Shown here: piece by piece, positions 24,604 through 32,813 of the stretch
Layout of the letters: the number at the start of each line of letters is the position of its first letter
Numbering within the stretch: position 1 is the stretch's first letter
Source: CAZLWA01 sp964563165
GTDB taxonomy: Bacteria > CLD3 > SB21
Length of the DNA stretch: 35,564 nt
Direction: 5' to 3'
Assembly (NCBI GenBank): GCA_964563165.1
Contig: CAZLWA010000049.1
Span: 1 to 35,564, forward strand
Notes under the pieces: generated by a model
What the model saw: only the letters and a program-made list of their open reading frames with translations
Told to the model about the DNA's origin: nothing
Database searches by the model: none
Translations under genes and position numbers: made by a program

Positions 24604-24752
24604 GAGCCACAGAGCACGCAAAGAGAATCTTTGCCACAGAGGACACAAGAGGCTTTGTTTCTTAAAACAATTTTTGGAATCTAAAATTACTTGAAATTTC
24701 TATGAATCATAATTCCGATTATCTCCGTGTTCTCTGTGACCTCTGTGGCAAA
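24604..24752. repeat. CCACAGAG-family inverted repeat inside the pst operon
   Basis: The 172-base pstC-pstA gap holds TTTGCCACAGAGG (24630-24642) and its exact reverse complement CCTCTGTGGCAAA (24740-24752), a 13-bp perfect pair with a 97-base spacer. A further CCACAGAG word lies at 24607-24614. It belongs to the same family as 19445-19509. Translating through it gives the spurious MFSVTSVAK extension of pstA. Confidence 0.75.
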
Positions 24753-24765
24753 AAATAACAAAGTT

Positions 24766-25665
24766 ATGTTTGGAAAAAAGTTTCTCGGAATATCCCTTAT
24801 AGCTTTAACGGCGTTTTGTGCATTTATTATTATTCTGGCTATCGTCACAGTCCTCTCGAACATCGTCGTCGGGGGCTGGTACAGCCTGACGTGGGAGTTC
24901 CTCGCCGATGTTCCGAAAGAAGGAATGACCGAAGGCGGGATCTTTCCGGCCATTGTGGGGACGTTTTATTTAGTGACGATCATGTCGGTTGTGGGAGTCC
25001 CCATCGGAACCGTAACGGCGGTCTATCTCACGGAATACGCTCATGAATCTTCCAAAGTGGCGCGCATGATACGATTTGCGGTCAACACGTTATCGGGTGT
25101 TCCGGCGATCGTGTTCGGGTTATTCGGATTAGGATTTTTCGTACAGTTTGTCGGCGGCGGCCTGGATCATCTCTTACTAAAAGGCGAGTTGAAATGGGGA
25201 CAGCCCAATATCCTATGGGCGAGTTTGACGATGGCGCTGTTGACTCTGCCGGTCGTGATCGTGGCCGTCGAAGAAGCGATCAAGTCGGTTCCCCGCGAGC
25301 TTCGCGAAGCCAGCCTTGCTTTGGGCGCTACGAAATGGGAAACGATCCGTAAAATTGTAATTCCCGGTTCGCTCACAGGTATTCTCACCGGCGGCATTCT
25401 TGCCGTCAGCCGCGGTGCGGGTGAAGTCGCCCCGATCCTGTTTACCGGAGCGGCGTATTTCTTACCCGAACTGCCCAAAGGACCTTCGGATCAATTTATG
25501 GAATTAGGCTACCATGTTTTCATTATGTCCACGCAATCGACGGACGTCGACGCGACTCGCGGTATACAGTATGCGACGACGTTGGTTCTGCTTTTATTGA
25601 CATTTATTTTAAATTTTTCGGCGATCTTTTTGCGTTATCGTCTTCGCAAAAACGCCGTTCATTAA
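24766..25665 (+). CDS. pstA: Phosphate ABC transporter permease PstA
   Basis: 299 residues from the ATG at 24766 (MFGKKFLG). The open frame begins at a GTG (24727), but those 13 codons are a repeat element, so I exclude them. Six hydrophobic segments are visible. The EAA coupling loop is REASLALGATKWETIRKIVIPGSLTGILTG, followed by SRGAGEVAPILFTGAAYF, typical of PstA. It pairs with PstC and PstB. There is no evident Shine-Dalgarno, and the repeat-derived leader could influence translation. It ends 18 bases before pstB. Confidence 0.94.
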   Translation: MFGKKFLGISLIALTAFCAFIIILAIVTVLSNIVVGGWYSLTWEFLADVPKEGMTEGGIFPAIVGTFYLVTIMSVVGVPIGTVTAVYLTEYAHESSKVARMIRFAVNTLSGVPAIVFGLFGLGFFVQFVGGGLDHLLLKGELKWGQPNILWASLTMALLTLPVVIVAVEEAIKSVPRELREASLALGATKWETIRKIVIPGSLTGILTGGILAVSRGAGEVAPILFTGAAYFLPELPKGPSDQFMELGYHVFIMSTQSTDVDATRGIQYATTLVLLLLTFILNFSAIFLRYRLRKNAVH

Positions 25666-25683
25666 CTCAATTAAAGAATCAGC

Positions 25684-26448
25684 ATGGAAAACAACGGATT
25701 CATCATCAAAACCAGAGGAGTGGATGTCTTTTACGGGGCGAAACAAGCGCTGAAAAAGATCGATATGGACATCCGGCATCATCAGGTCACGGCATTGATC
25801 GGCCCCTCCGGATGCGGAAAATCAACATTCTTGCGATTGCTCAACCGCATGAACGATCTCATTGACGGCGTTCGGGTGGAGGGCCAAGTGCTGGTAGACG
25901 GTGAAAATATTTATGAAAAAAACACCGACGTGGTGTCGCTTCGGAAAAAAATAGGAATGATCTTTCAGAGATCGAACCCGTTCCCGAAATCCATTTACGA
26001 GAACGTCGCGTACGGCCCAAAGATGAACGGTATTCGTGATAAAAAAACACTGGACGACATTGTGGAAAAAAGCTTAATTAAAGCGGCATTGTGGGAAGAA
26101 GTGAAAAACGATCTGAAAAAAAGCGGTTTGGGCTTGTCCGGCGGCCAGCAGCAGAGATTGTGCATCGCCCGCGCGTTGGCGGTAAATCCGGAAGTTCTTC
26201 TCATGGACGAACCGGCCAGCGCGCTGGATCCGCTGGCTACGGCGAAGATCGAAGAATTGATCTATGAACTGAAGCAAAATTACACGGTCGTAATCGTAAC
26301 GCACAATATGCAGCAGGCCGCGCGCGTGAGCGACCACACGGCATTTTTTTATCTGGGCGAATTAATAGAATTCGACAATACTAAGAAAATTTTTACGTCA
26401 CCGTCAATAAAACAAACGGAAGATTATATTACCGGAAGATTCGGATAA
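25684..26448 (+). CDS. pstB: Phosphate ABC transporter ATP-binding protein PstB
   Basis: 254 residues, the normal family length. Walker A GPSGCGKST (40-48), Q-loop with FQRSNPFPKSI (94-104, a PstB hallmark), signature LSGGQQQR (151-158), Walker B VLLMDEPAS (171-179) and switch histidine His207 in IVTHNM are all intact. LNRMNDLI (53-60) is also typical. It energises phosphate import through PstCA on the cytoplasmic face. The short distance to pstA supports one transcript. Confidence 0.97.
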   Translation: MENNGFIIKTRGVDVFYGAKQALKKIDMDIRHHQVTALIGPSGCGKSTFLRLLNRMNDLIDGVRVEGQVLVDGENIYEKNTDVVSLRKKIGMIFQRSNPFPKSIYENVAYGPKMNGIRDKKTLDDIVEKSLIKAALWEEVKNDLKKSGLGLSGGQQQRLCIARALAVNPEVLLMDEPASALDPLATAKIEELIYELKQNYTVVIVTHNMQQAARVSDHTAFFYLGELIEFDNTKKIFTSPSIKQTEDYITGRFG

Positions 26449-26457
26449 CCTTAAATC

Positions 26458-26480
26458 ATGCCACAAAGACTCAAAGACAC
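26458..26480. repeat. Degenerate CCACAGAG-family arm between pstB and phoU
   Basis: GCCACAAAGACTCAAAGACAC within the 90-base pstB-phoU gap is a diverged single arm of the family at 19445-19509 and 24604-24752. No pairing partner is evident. Confidence 0.4.
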
Positions 26481-26538
26481 AAAAAAGGATAGTTCAGGTA
26501 TCTTAGTTTTTGGCGGCTAAAAATGCAGGATAAAGAAT

Positions 26539-27204
26539 ATGCAAAGACATTTTGAAACGGAACTGGACGGTTTAAAAACCAGTATTATCAAAATGAGCAG
26601 TATTGTTGAACAGTCGCTGGATTCGGCTATCAAAGGTCTGCTGAACGGCGATGCGGCCATTGCTCAGACCGTGATCGAAGAGGACGATCGCATCAATGAA
26701 CTCGAAATTGAAATTGATCATGCGATCATCGATCTCCTGGCCCTGCAGCAGCCGGTCGCGATCGATCTGCGGTTCATTCTCGCCGCTCAGAAGATCAATA
26801 ATGATCTCGAGCGTATCGGCGATCATACGGTTAATATTGCGCAGTCGGTCACCGCGATGGCGAAAATGCAGTGTCCTCTGCTGGAGCTCCCCAAAATGAG
26901 CGAGATCGCAAAGATCATGCTGTCCAACGCGATCGACGGATTCATCCACCAGGACGCGCGTCTGGCGAAATCCGTTCTTGTTCAGGACGATACCATAGAC
27001 GAACTCAACCGCACTATGATCCAAGAGGCTATTAAGATCATGAAAAGCGATCCGAATACCATTGAATGCGGTATGGAAATTATCCGGGTTAGCCGGAACC
27101 TGGAACGCGTGGCGGATCTGTCGACCAACATTGCGGAAGAAGTCATTTTTATCACGCGGGCGGAATTGGTCAAGCATCATTCGACGGCCCGAAAGAGTTA
27201 TTAG
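26539..27204 (+). CDS. phoU: Phosphate uptake regulator PhoU
   Basis: 221 residues. Two tandem three-helix PhoU domains: about 8-95 (LDGLKTSIIKMSSIVEQSLDSAIKGL, then RFILAAQKINNDLERIGDHTVNIA) and about 110-200 (with SRNLERVADLSTNIAEEVIF). The acidic E-R-(I/V)-(G/A)-D motifs, which bind metal clusters in known structures, occur in both halves. PhoU links the Pst transporter state to PhoR and limits phosphate uptake. AGGA lies about nine bases before the ATG. The gene lies between pstB and phoB, as in many Pho clusters. Confidence 0.95.
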   Translation: MQRHFETELDGLKTSIIKMSSIVEQSLDSAIKGLLNGDAAIAQTVIEEDDRINELEIEIDHAIIDLLALQQPVAIDLRFILAAQKINNDLERIGDHTVNIAQSVTAMAKMQCPLLELPKMSEIAKIMLSNAIDGFIHQDARLAKSVLVQDDTIDELNRTMIQEAIKIMKSDPNTIECGMEIIRVSRNLERVADLSTNIAEEVIFITRAELVKHHSTARKSY

Positions 27205-27269
27205 AAATGATTTTGAATCGTTTTTACTTTTTATTAGATTGTTGAATCAAGGATCATACCGGATACCTC

Positions 27270-27983
27270 ATGTTGAAAAAGACCAAAACGATTTTGTGCG
27301 TGGACGATGAACAGGATATTCTCGATATTCTTTCTTACAATTTAAAAAAAGAAGGGTACGTGGTTCATACGGCGGATAACGGTGATAAGGCGGTTCCATT
27401 GGCCGAGAAGATCAAGCCGGACCTGGTCTTGCTTGATATCATGATGCCGGGAAAAGACGGCCTGGAAGTGTGTAAGGCTATTCGCAGCCATCCGCATATC
27501 AAGGAAACGCCGATTGTTTTTTTGACGGCCAAGGCGGACGAAGTCGATGAAATTTTGGGGTTGGAATTCGGCGCGGATGATTACGTCACGAAGCCGTTCA
27601 GCCCGCGCAAAATGGTCGCGCGGGTCAAAGCGATCTTCCGCCGGATAGAAATGCAAAAAGAATCGAAAGACGATAAAAAGAGCATCATCAGGATCTCCGG
27701 GATCGAGATCAACCGTATCAATTATACCATCCGCATAGACCATAAAGAAGTGAAATTTCTTCATAAAGAATTTGAACTCTTGTATTTTCTGATGCATCGG
27801 CCGAACATGGTCTTTACGCGAAACCAGCTTTTGTATAATGTATGGGGCGAAGACGCGTTTTTTGTGGACCGGACCGTCGATGTGCACGTGACCAAGATCC
27901 GGAAAAAATTGGGCCGCTACGGAACCTGCATTGAGACGGTGCGGGGTGTAGGATATAAATTTTGTACCGATGAAAAAAATTAG
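27270..27983 (+). CDS. phoB: Phosphate regulon response regulator, PhoB/PhoP family
   Basis: 237 residues, OmpR class. Receiver domain 6-122 with Asp12/Asp13, phosphoacceptor Asp56 in LVLLDIMMP, Thr86 and Lys108 in VTKPFSP. The winged-helix DNA-binding domain (about 138-235) includes LLYFLMHRPNMVFTRNQLL, VDVHVTKIRKKL and ETVRGVGYKF. It most likely binds the 11-bp hexamer arrays upstream of the porin and pstC. The stop overlaps the start of the kinase gene by 14 bases, so the two are translationally coupled. No Pho box is evident directly before it; readthrough from pstCAB-phoU is likely. Confidence 0.94.
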   Translation: MLKKTKTILCVDDEQDILDILSYNLKKEGYVVHTADNGDKAVPLAEKIKPDLVLLDIMMPGKDGLEVCKAIRSHPHIKETPIVFLTAKADEVDEILGLEFGADDYVTKPFSPRKMVARVKAIFRRIEMQKESKDDKKSIIRISGIEINRINYTIRIDHKEVKFLHKEFELLYFLMHRPNMVFTRNQLLYNVWGEDAFFVDRTVDVHVTKIRKKLGRYGTCIETVRGVGYKFCTDEKN

Positions 27984-29367
27984 TTCTCAAATTTCCGGCG
28001 TCCTGATCGGATTATTTCTGGTAGGATTTGTATTGCTGCTGCTCGTCGTAGACAACGTCCTCAAAAGCAAGCTTCAGTCGCAGGTCATTGAAGATCTGAA
28101 GATCCAATGCCGGTTGGTCGATTCGCTGCTCCCGCAGGATGCAGATTCCATTCAATCCAAAATTCATAACCTTGCCGGGCTGCTGCAGGCGCGGGTCACG
28201 GTCATTGACGGGCACGGCCGCGTGCTGGGCGAATCCGAACATAGCTTGCAAGATATGGCTAACCACCTCGACCGGCCGGAAGTTCAGGAAGCGCTGAAAA
28301 GCAGCGACGGATTCGGGTCGGCCATTCGTTTCAGCGAAACCGTACAAGAGGATTTGATCTACACCGCCTATCGAACCGATGAGCATCGGTTTATTCGCCT
28401 GGCCAAACAACAGCTTTTTATCGACCACATCATTTTGAAAGTGAGAATCATTTTGATGCTCGCGGCGATCGGCACGATCGCGGTGGTCATCCTGCTCGCT
28501 CCCAGAGTTTTGCGGCGGGTCACCAAGCCTTTGTCGGATATCGTATTGGCGGCGGAGGAAATCAAGGGCGGCAATTACGACAAGGAAATTATTGTGGCCG
28601 AAGATAACGAGATCGGCGAACTGGGAAAGATCCTGAATGAAATGTCGGCTAAATTGAAATCCGATATTCGTGAATTAGGTAAGCTGCAGGAAATTCGAAA
28701 AGATTTTGTCGCCAACGCTTCGCATGAATTGCGCACGCCGATTGCCGTGATCCGGGGATATGTCGAAACGCTCCTGGACGGCGGTTACCGTGATAAGGAA
28801 GTAAGTATGAAATTTCTTGAGCGCACGCAGTTCAATATCCTTCGGCTGGAGAATATCGTTAACGATATGCTGGATCTTTCCAAGCTCGAAACCCGCGATC
28901 GGGGATTGAGCCTCCGCTATTTTGACGCCGCTGCGGCGGCACGGAGTATTATTGCGGATTTTGAAGAAATTGCCCATAGAAAAAATTTAGAAATCAAGTT
29001 CGAATCGTCGCTCTCTCCGGATTTCAGCTTGCTGGCCGACCCGTATCAATTCGATAAAGCGATCATCAATCTCATTGAGAACGCGATCAAATACACCGAG
29101 AAGGGATGGATCGCTATACGGGCCGTTCAAAATGGCAAAGATTTTATTTTAGAGGTGGAAGATACGGGCAGCGGTATCAACCCGGAGGATCTGCCGCGTA
29201 TATTTGAACGGTTTTATCGCGTCGACAAAGGGCGCTCGCGCGACCAAGGCGGCAGCGGGCTCGGACTTTCGATCGTAAAACATATCATGGAAATTCACAA
29301 AGGCAGTGTGGCCGTTGAGAGCGTCCTTGGAAGAGGAACGAAATTCATTTTGACGTTCCCCCAGTAG
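27970..29367 (+). CDS. phoR: Phosphate regulon sensor histidine kinase PhoR
   Basis: 465 residues. TM1 (about 9-30), a periplasmic/extracytoplasmic sensor segment (about 31-155), TM2 (about 156-178), HAMP (about 178-232), and HisKA with phosphorylated His252 in ANASHELRTPIAVIRGYVETLL. The HATPase_c domain shows the N box INLIENAIKYTE, G1 VEDTGSGI, F box FERFYRVDKGRS and G2 GGSGLGLSIVKHIM. The large extracytoplasmic part resembles Gram-positive PhoR/WalK kinases more than E. coli PhoR, which has almost none. It overlaps phoB by 14 bases and ends three bases from the glpD stop. Confidence 0.93.
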   Translation: MKKISSQISGVLIGLFLVGFVLLLLVVDNVLKSKLQSQVIEDLKIQCRLVDSLLPQDADSIQSKIHNLAGLLQARVTVIDGHGRVLGESEHSLQDMANHLDRPEVQEALKSSDGFGSAIRFSETVQEDLIYTAYRTDEHRFIRLAKQQLFIDHIILKVRIILMLAAIGTIAVVILLAPRVLRRVTKPLSDIVLAAEEIKGGNYDKEIIVAEDNEIGELGKILNEMSAKLKSDIRELGKLQEIRKDFVANASHELRTPIAVIRGYVETLLDGGYRDKEVSMKFLERTQFNILRLENIVNDMLDLSKLETRDRGLSLRYFDAAAAARSIIADFEEIAHRKNLEIKFESSLSPDFSLLADPYQFDKAIINLIENAIKYTEKGWIAIRAVQNGKDFILEVEDTGSGINPEDLPRIFERFYRVDKGRSRDQGGSGLGLSIVKHIMEIHKGSVAVESVLGRGTKFILTFPQ

Positions 29368-29370
29368 CAA

Positions 29371-31023
29371 TCAGTTACTATTCTTTCCGCGACGGGGCGG
29401 AGAGGGGTGATCCGCATGTGCCAATAAATACTTTTTGACGAACGACCGGTAATTTTCGACCTCCTCTTTTTCTTTTTTAGGGCTCCAGCCCAATTCTTTT
29501 CCCATAAATTTTGCTACCCTATCGGCGCAATCCAATCCGAGGCCTTCACTGCTGCCGACGCTTGTGCGGCGCAGGAGTACATCGCTAAGGGTTTGCGCCC
29601 ATTCACACCGAATCGCAAAAATGATCTGCGCTTTAATATCGGGCGCGTGAGCGCATATCGGCTCCAATGAGCGCGGATGGCCGCCGGCTAGCGATAAGAC
29701 GCTCTTGTAATGCGTTCCGTAAAATGTGATGAGATGACGTAATGTTTGTTTGTCTATTATTGCGTTTTGCGTTACCGTGTTACATTCGTTCGTGAGATAA
29801 TTTTCCACACTGCCGAGGCCGCCTCCCCACAGCGGCAGCGCATCCGTTCGGCAAGGGTCAAGCCGCCACCCGGTCTTTTTTACGATGAGATCGACCACTT
29901 CTTCCGACGCATGGCGATAGGGCGTAAGTTTTCCGCCGACGAGTGAAATGAGGTTTTTGATACCGCTGCGCTTTTCGTGGTCCACCACGAGGTGTTTACG
30001 GGTGATAGAGCCGGTACTGGAAGTTTTGGAATACGGCAGCGGCCGGATCCCGGAAAAAGAAAACAGGATATCTTTGCGTGTCAGGCCGGCGGAAGGAAAA
30101 AGATAATTGGTCTCGGACAGAAGATAATCGATTTCATCCGGCGACGGTTTGAGTTCTTCCGGATTCCCGTCATACCGGATATCGGTTGTTCCGATCAGAT
30201 AATATTCCCGCCACGGCAAAATAAAGAACGGACGCCCGTCGCTTTGCGCATTGACATAGAGCGCGAGGCTTGACGTGGATAAGAATTTTCTTATTACAAT
30301 GTGGCTGCCCTTCGTTCCTCCGATCAGTTTTCGTTTACCCGGTACCAGGGTATCCACCCACGCGCCCGCAGCATTGACAATGAAATCGCATTTGAGTGCT
30401 TTGGTTTTTCCGGTCCGTAAATTTTTTACCGCCAGTCCTTCAACGGTATTTCCATTTTTTAAAAACCTTTCGACCCGGTGATAATTGAAAACCTTGGCGC
30501 CGGCTTCGACGGCCGAATGCAGATTCGCCAACACCAAGCGCTCGGGAAACGGACACTGCCCGTCGGAGTAGGTAATGCCTCCTTGCAAGGCTTCCTTCCT
30601 GAGGCCGGGGATATTTTTTTCTATTTCCTGCGTTGTCCATGATTCATGATGCGGGAGCGAGGTGTCAAAGGCGAGGCGATCATATATAGCCATGCCGGTA
30701 CGGATGGTCGTCAAGTGATGCTGCGAATGTTTGTAAACGGGGATCAGGAAACGAAGCCCGTGTACATTCTGCGGATAATTTCGAAGCAAAATTTCCCGCT
30801 CTTTCAACGATTCGCGTACCAGTCCTAATTCAAAATGTTCGAGGTAGCGTAATCCGCCATGAATGAGTTTGCTCGACGCCCAGCTGGTACCTGAACAAAA
30901 ATCATTTTGTTCGAACAGGGTCACGTCCATGCCGCGCAACGCAGCATCCCGCGCGATACCGGCGCCGTTAATGCCGCCGCCAATAATGAATAGTATTTTG
31001 ACACGTTCCGTTTTTTTGATCAT
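29371..31023 (-). CDS. glpD: Aerobic glycerol-3-phosphate dehydrogenase
   Basis: 550 residues from the ATG at 31023; the open frame continues to 31101 but that part precedes the FAD motif with no support. N-terminal dinucleotide motif IIGGGINGAGIARDAALRGMDVTLFEQNDFCSGTS, followed by SSKLIHGGLRYLE, VNAAGAWVD, GTTDIRYDGNPEE and SGIRPL, all typical of GlpD. The C-terminal DAO_C domain ends with a charged tail. It oxidises sn-glycerol-3-phosphate to dihydroxyacetone phosphate, feeding the quinone pool at the inner membrane. No glpK or glpF is adjacent. It is convergent with the phosphate operon. Confidence 0.94.
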   Translation of the reverse strand: MIKKTERVKILFIIGGGINGAGIARDAALRGMDVTLFEQNDFCSGTSWASSKLIHGGLRYLEHFELGLVRESLKEREILLRNYPQNVHGLRFLIPVYKHSQHHLTTIRTGMAIYDRLAFDTSLPHHESWTTQEIEKNIPGLRKEALQGGITYSDGQCPFPERLVLANLHSAVEAGAKVFNYHRVERFLKNGNTVEGLAVKNLRTGKTKALKCDFIVNAAGAWVDTLVPGKRKLIGGTKGSHIVIRKFLSTSSLALYVNAQSDGRPFFILPWREYYLIGTTDIRYDGNPEELKPSPDEIDYLLSETNYLFPSAGLTRKDILFSFSGIRPLPYSKTSSTGSITRKHLVVDHEKRSGIKNLISLVGGKLTPYRHASEEVVDLIVKKTGWRLDPCRTDALPLWGGGLGSVENYLTNECNTVTQNAIIDKQTLRHLITFYGTHYKSVLSLAGGHPRSLEPICAHAPDIKAQIIFAIRCEWAQTLSDVLLRRTSVGSSEGLGLDCADRVAKFMGKELGWSPKKEKEEVENYRSFVKKYLLAHADHPSPPRRGKNSN

Positions 31024-31101
31024 GATCGCGGTGAGGATTTTGGAAACAAACTTCCTTATACGGCAACCGCCCGACATGGGGCCGGCGGCTGCAGATGGCA
31101 C

Positions 31102-31425
31102 TTATTTGGAGGGCTCCGTGATATCCCGGATCCAACTCATCGCCGCCATGGACGCGGGAAAACCAATCGTGGTGATAGCCAATAGAGTCACTTGATACAA
31201 TTCCTGCTTTGTCGCTCCGGCTTTCAGCGCTTTCCGCGTATCGGCATGGACGGCCCCTTCCAGGCGGGACCCGACGGATAGCGCCAATTTGATCAAACGG
31301 CAGGTTTTGCCGTCCATCGGACCGATGGCCGTCGCCGATTCTCCTAAATTTTCAAAATGTTTTGCGATTTCAGGGAACTCGCTGCAAAATTGTTCATATG
31401 TGGACGGTGCTTTTTCGTGATTCAT
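31102..31425 (-). CDS. Carboxymuconolactone decarboxylase-like (AhpD fold) protein lacking redox cysteines
   Basis: 107 residues from the ATG at 31425, because GGAG (minus strand, 31435-31432) lies six bases before it; an ATG at 31437 overlaps that site. The fold signature is visible: FPEIAKHFENLGESA, LDGKT-like MDGKTCRLIKLALSVGS, then EGAVHADTRKALKAGATKQELYQVTLLAI. In AhpD the helix carries CxxC; here the equivalent positions read EGAVHADTRKA, so thiol chemistry is unlikely and only one Cys precedes it. The function is unknown. It lies directly upstream of glpD on the same strand and is probably co-transcribed with it. Confidence 0.82.
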   Translation of the reverse strand: MNHEKAPSTYEQFCSEFPEIAKHFENLGESATAIGPMDGKTCRLIKLALSVGSRLEGAVHADTRKALKAGATKQELYQVTLLAITTIGFPASMAAMSWIRDITEPSK

Positions 31426-31431
31426 GATGAT

Positions 31432-31435
31432 CTCC
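31432..31435 (-). promoter_or_regulatory. Shine-Dalgarno GGAG deciding the start at 31425
   Basis: On the minus strand GGAG is followed by ATCATC and then ATG (31425-31423). Confidence 0.6.
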
Positions 31436-31524
31436 ATAGTAAATATATGAATTAATAATCGTTTACCGCAACCTTGAATCCAAACTGGATCTTATCCGCG
31501 AACGGCAGTTGCCTCAACTCGTGA

Positions 31525-32565
31525 TTATTTGTAGGCGTAAAAGAACGTCAAACGCGCGGCCACATCGGCGCTGCGTTTGGCCGCAGATCCTTTCCCGGAA
31601 TAGGAATTTACCCAGATATTCGGCATGATGTGGACATTTTTATGCGCGGCGTAGTCGATGCCTGCCGTGAGGAAGATTTCTTTATATCCGGTTTTTGAAC
31701 TTTTCGTGTCAGGGTCAAACATATCGATGCGCACAATTCCATTCCATTGTTCCATGATCTGGCCGGACGCAAAGACAGAAATCCCAAAAGGCTTTCTGTC
31801 CGACGAGTCTGTATTCGCTTTATTCTGGATTTGCTGTACCGCCTCAAGGCCAATGGTGAATTTTTCTGCCTGATATGCGGCAAAGCCTTTCAACGTTGTT
31901 TTGGTTTTAGAAGCCAGCGCCGTTTCATAATCCGCATAGACTTCCGCGATCAGGCCTTTTACAGGCTTCGCGTTGAATGCAAAATAGTATTTCTTATATT
32001 TATCATTTTCAGGTTTTTGCCCGTTACCGTTGGATACCATCGCGGTATAAGCGAACATACTTTCGCGGCCGAATTTCCCCTTCAATGCGACGCCGATGTC
32101 GGAAGCGCCTCCCAGTCCGCGCATGTCGGCAATTGTTTTTTCAATAGGGCGGTAGCCCCATATTTTCTCAGACAGCGCCCACGTCGGAGTGCCGATCATA
32201 CCGAATGCCAGATTCTGATCCGGAAGAATATTCTTCCACTCTAAATTGGCTAATTTGATAAATACGGAATGTTTTCCTTTTCCGTCTACGGTTGCGTCAT
32301 TTCCCTCCAATAAAAACTGAGCCTGGAAACTCTCACTGATAGCCTGTTCGTAATACAGATATATCCGGCGCAGCTGAAAACCGCCGGTTTTTGTCAAGGC
32401 AGAGTCCGCGTATTGCACGCCGGAAACCGCCTTTGACTTATCACCGCTCATTTTGTAATAATAATCTCCGAATACGTACCCGTGAACTTTTCCGGCGGGT
32501 TGGTCCTGAGCCCATGCAGCGGTTGAAAACAGAACGATCCAAATAAATGAAAGTGACTTTCTCAT
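31525..32565 (-). CDS. Outer-membrane porin-like beta-barrel protein
   Basis: 346 residues. Signal peptide 1-19 (ends AAWA-QDQ). AGGAGA lies about eight bases before the ATG. The mature part begins VHGYVFGDYYYKM and has GGFQLRRIYLYYEQAISESFQAQFLLEGND, resembling the strand pattern of OprP/O-type porins, including the RR near the first strands. The protein ends LTFFYAYK, so it lacks the usual final aromatic residue, with Lys last. Substrate unknown. Its 248-base upstream region (32566-32813) shows no convincing Pho box. Confidence 0.75.
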   Translation of the reverse strand: MRKSLSFIWIVLFSTAAWAQDQPAGKVHGYVFGDYYYKMSGDKSKAVSGVQYADSALTKTGGFQLRRIYLYYEQAISESFQAQFLLEGNDATVDGKGKHSVFIKLANLEWKNILPDQNLAFGMIGTPTWALSEKIWGYRPIEKTIADMRGLGGASDIGVALKGKFGRESMFAYTAMVSNGNGQKPENDKYKKYYFAFNAKPVKGLIAEVYADYETALASKTKTTLKGFAAYQAEKFTIGLEAVQQIQNKANTDSSDRKPFGISVFASGQIMEQWNGIVRIDMFDPDTKSSKTGYKEIFLTAGIDYAAHKNVHIMPNIWVNSYSGKGSAAKRSADVAARLTFFYAYK

Positions 32566-32813
32566 AATTCCTGTCTCCTAAAATCAAGTTTGGTTATGAC
32601 ATTAAAGTCAGTTTATCATCTGTTCTTAATTCCGGTCAACCTTCGCAAGCTTAAAGTTGGTAACGGTATTCGAAAACCTTATTTCGGTCATCAGGCAGCG
32701 TGTATACACTAAAGATTTTCAATCATGTGAGATCAAGTTGGAAAACCTGAAAATCTGTCGGACCAGAAACATTGGCGGAATCGAGAAATGGAAAGTCGGG
32801 ATGGAGATATTAT

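Noticed and set aside
24727..24765. GTG start and 13 extra residues (MFSVTSVAK...) for PstA
   Set aside because: The codons come from the CCACAGAG repeat element; PstA similarity starts after the ATG at 24766.
29360..29375. Terminator between phoR and glpD
   Set aside because: Only three bases separate the two stop codons and no hairpin is visible.
32580..32640. Possible Pho box upstream of the second porin
   Set aside because: TTAAGA, TGATAA, CTTTAA and TAACCA can be forced to an 11-bp period but do not keep the (T/A)TAA(C/T) phase seen in the two real arrays.
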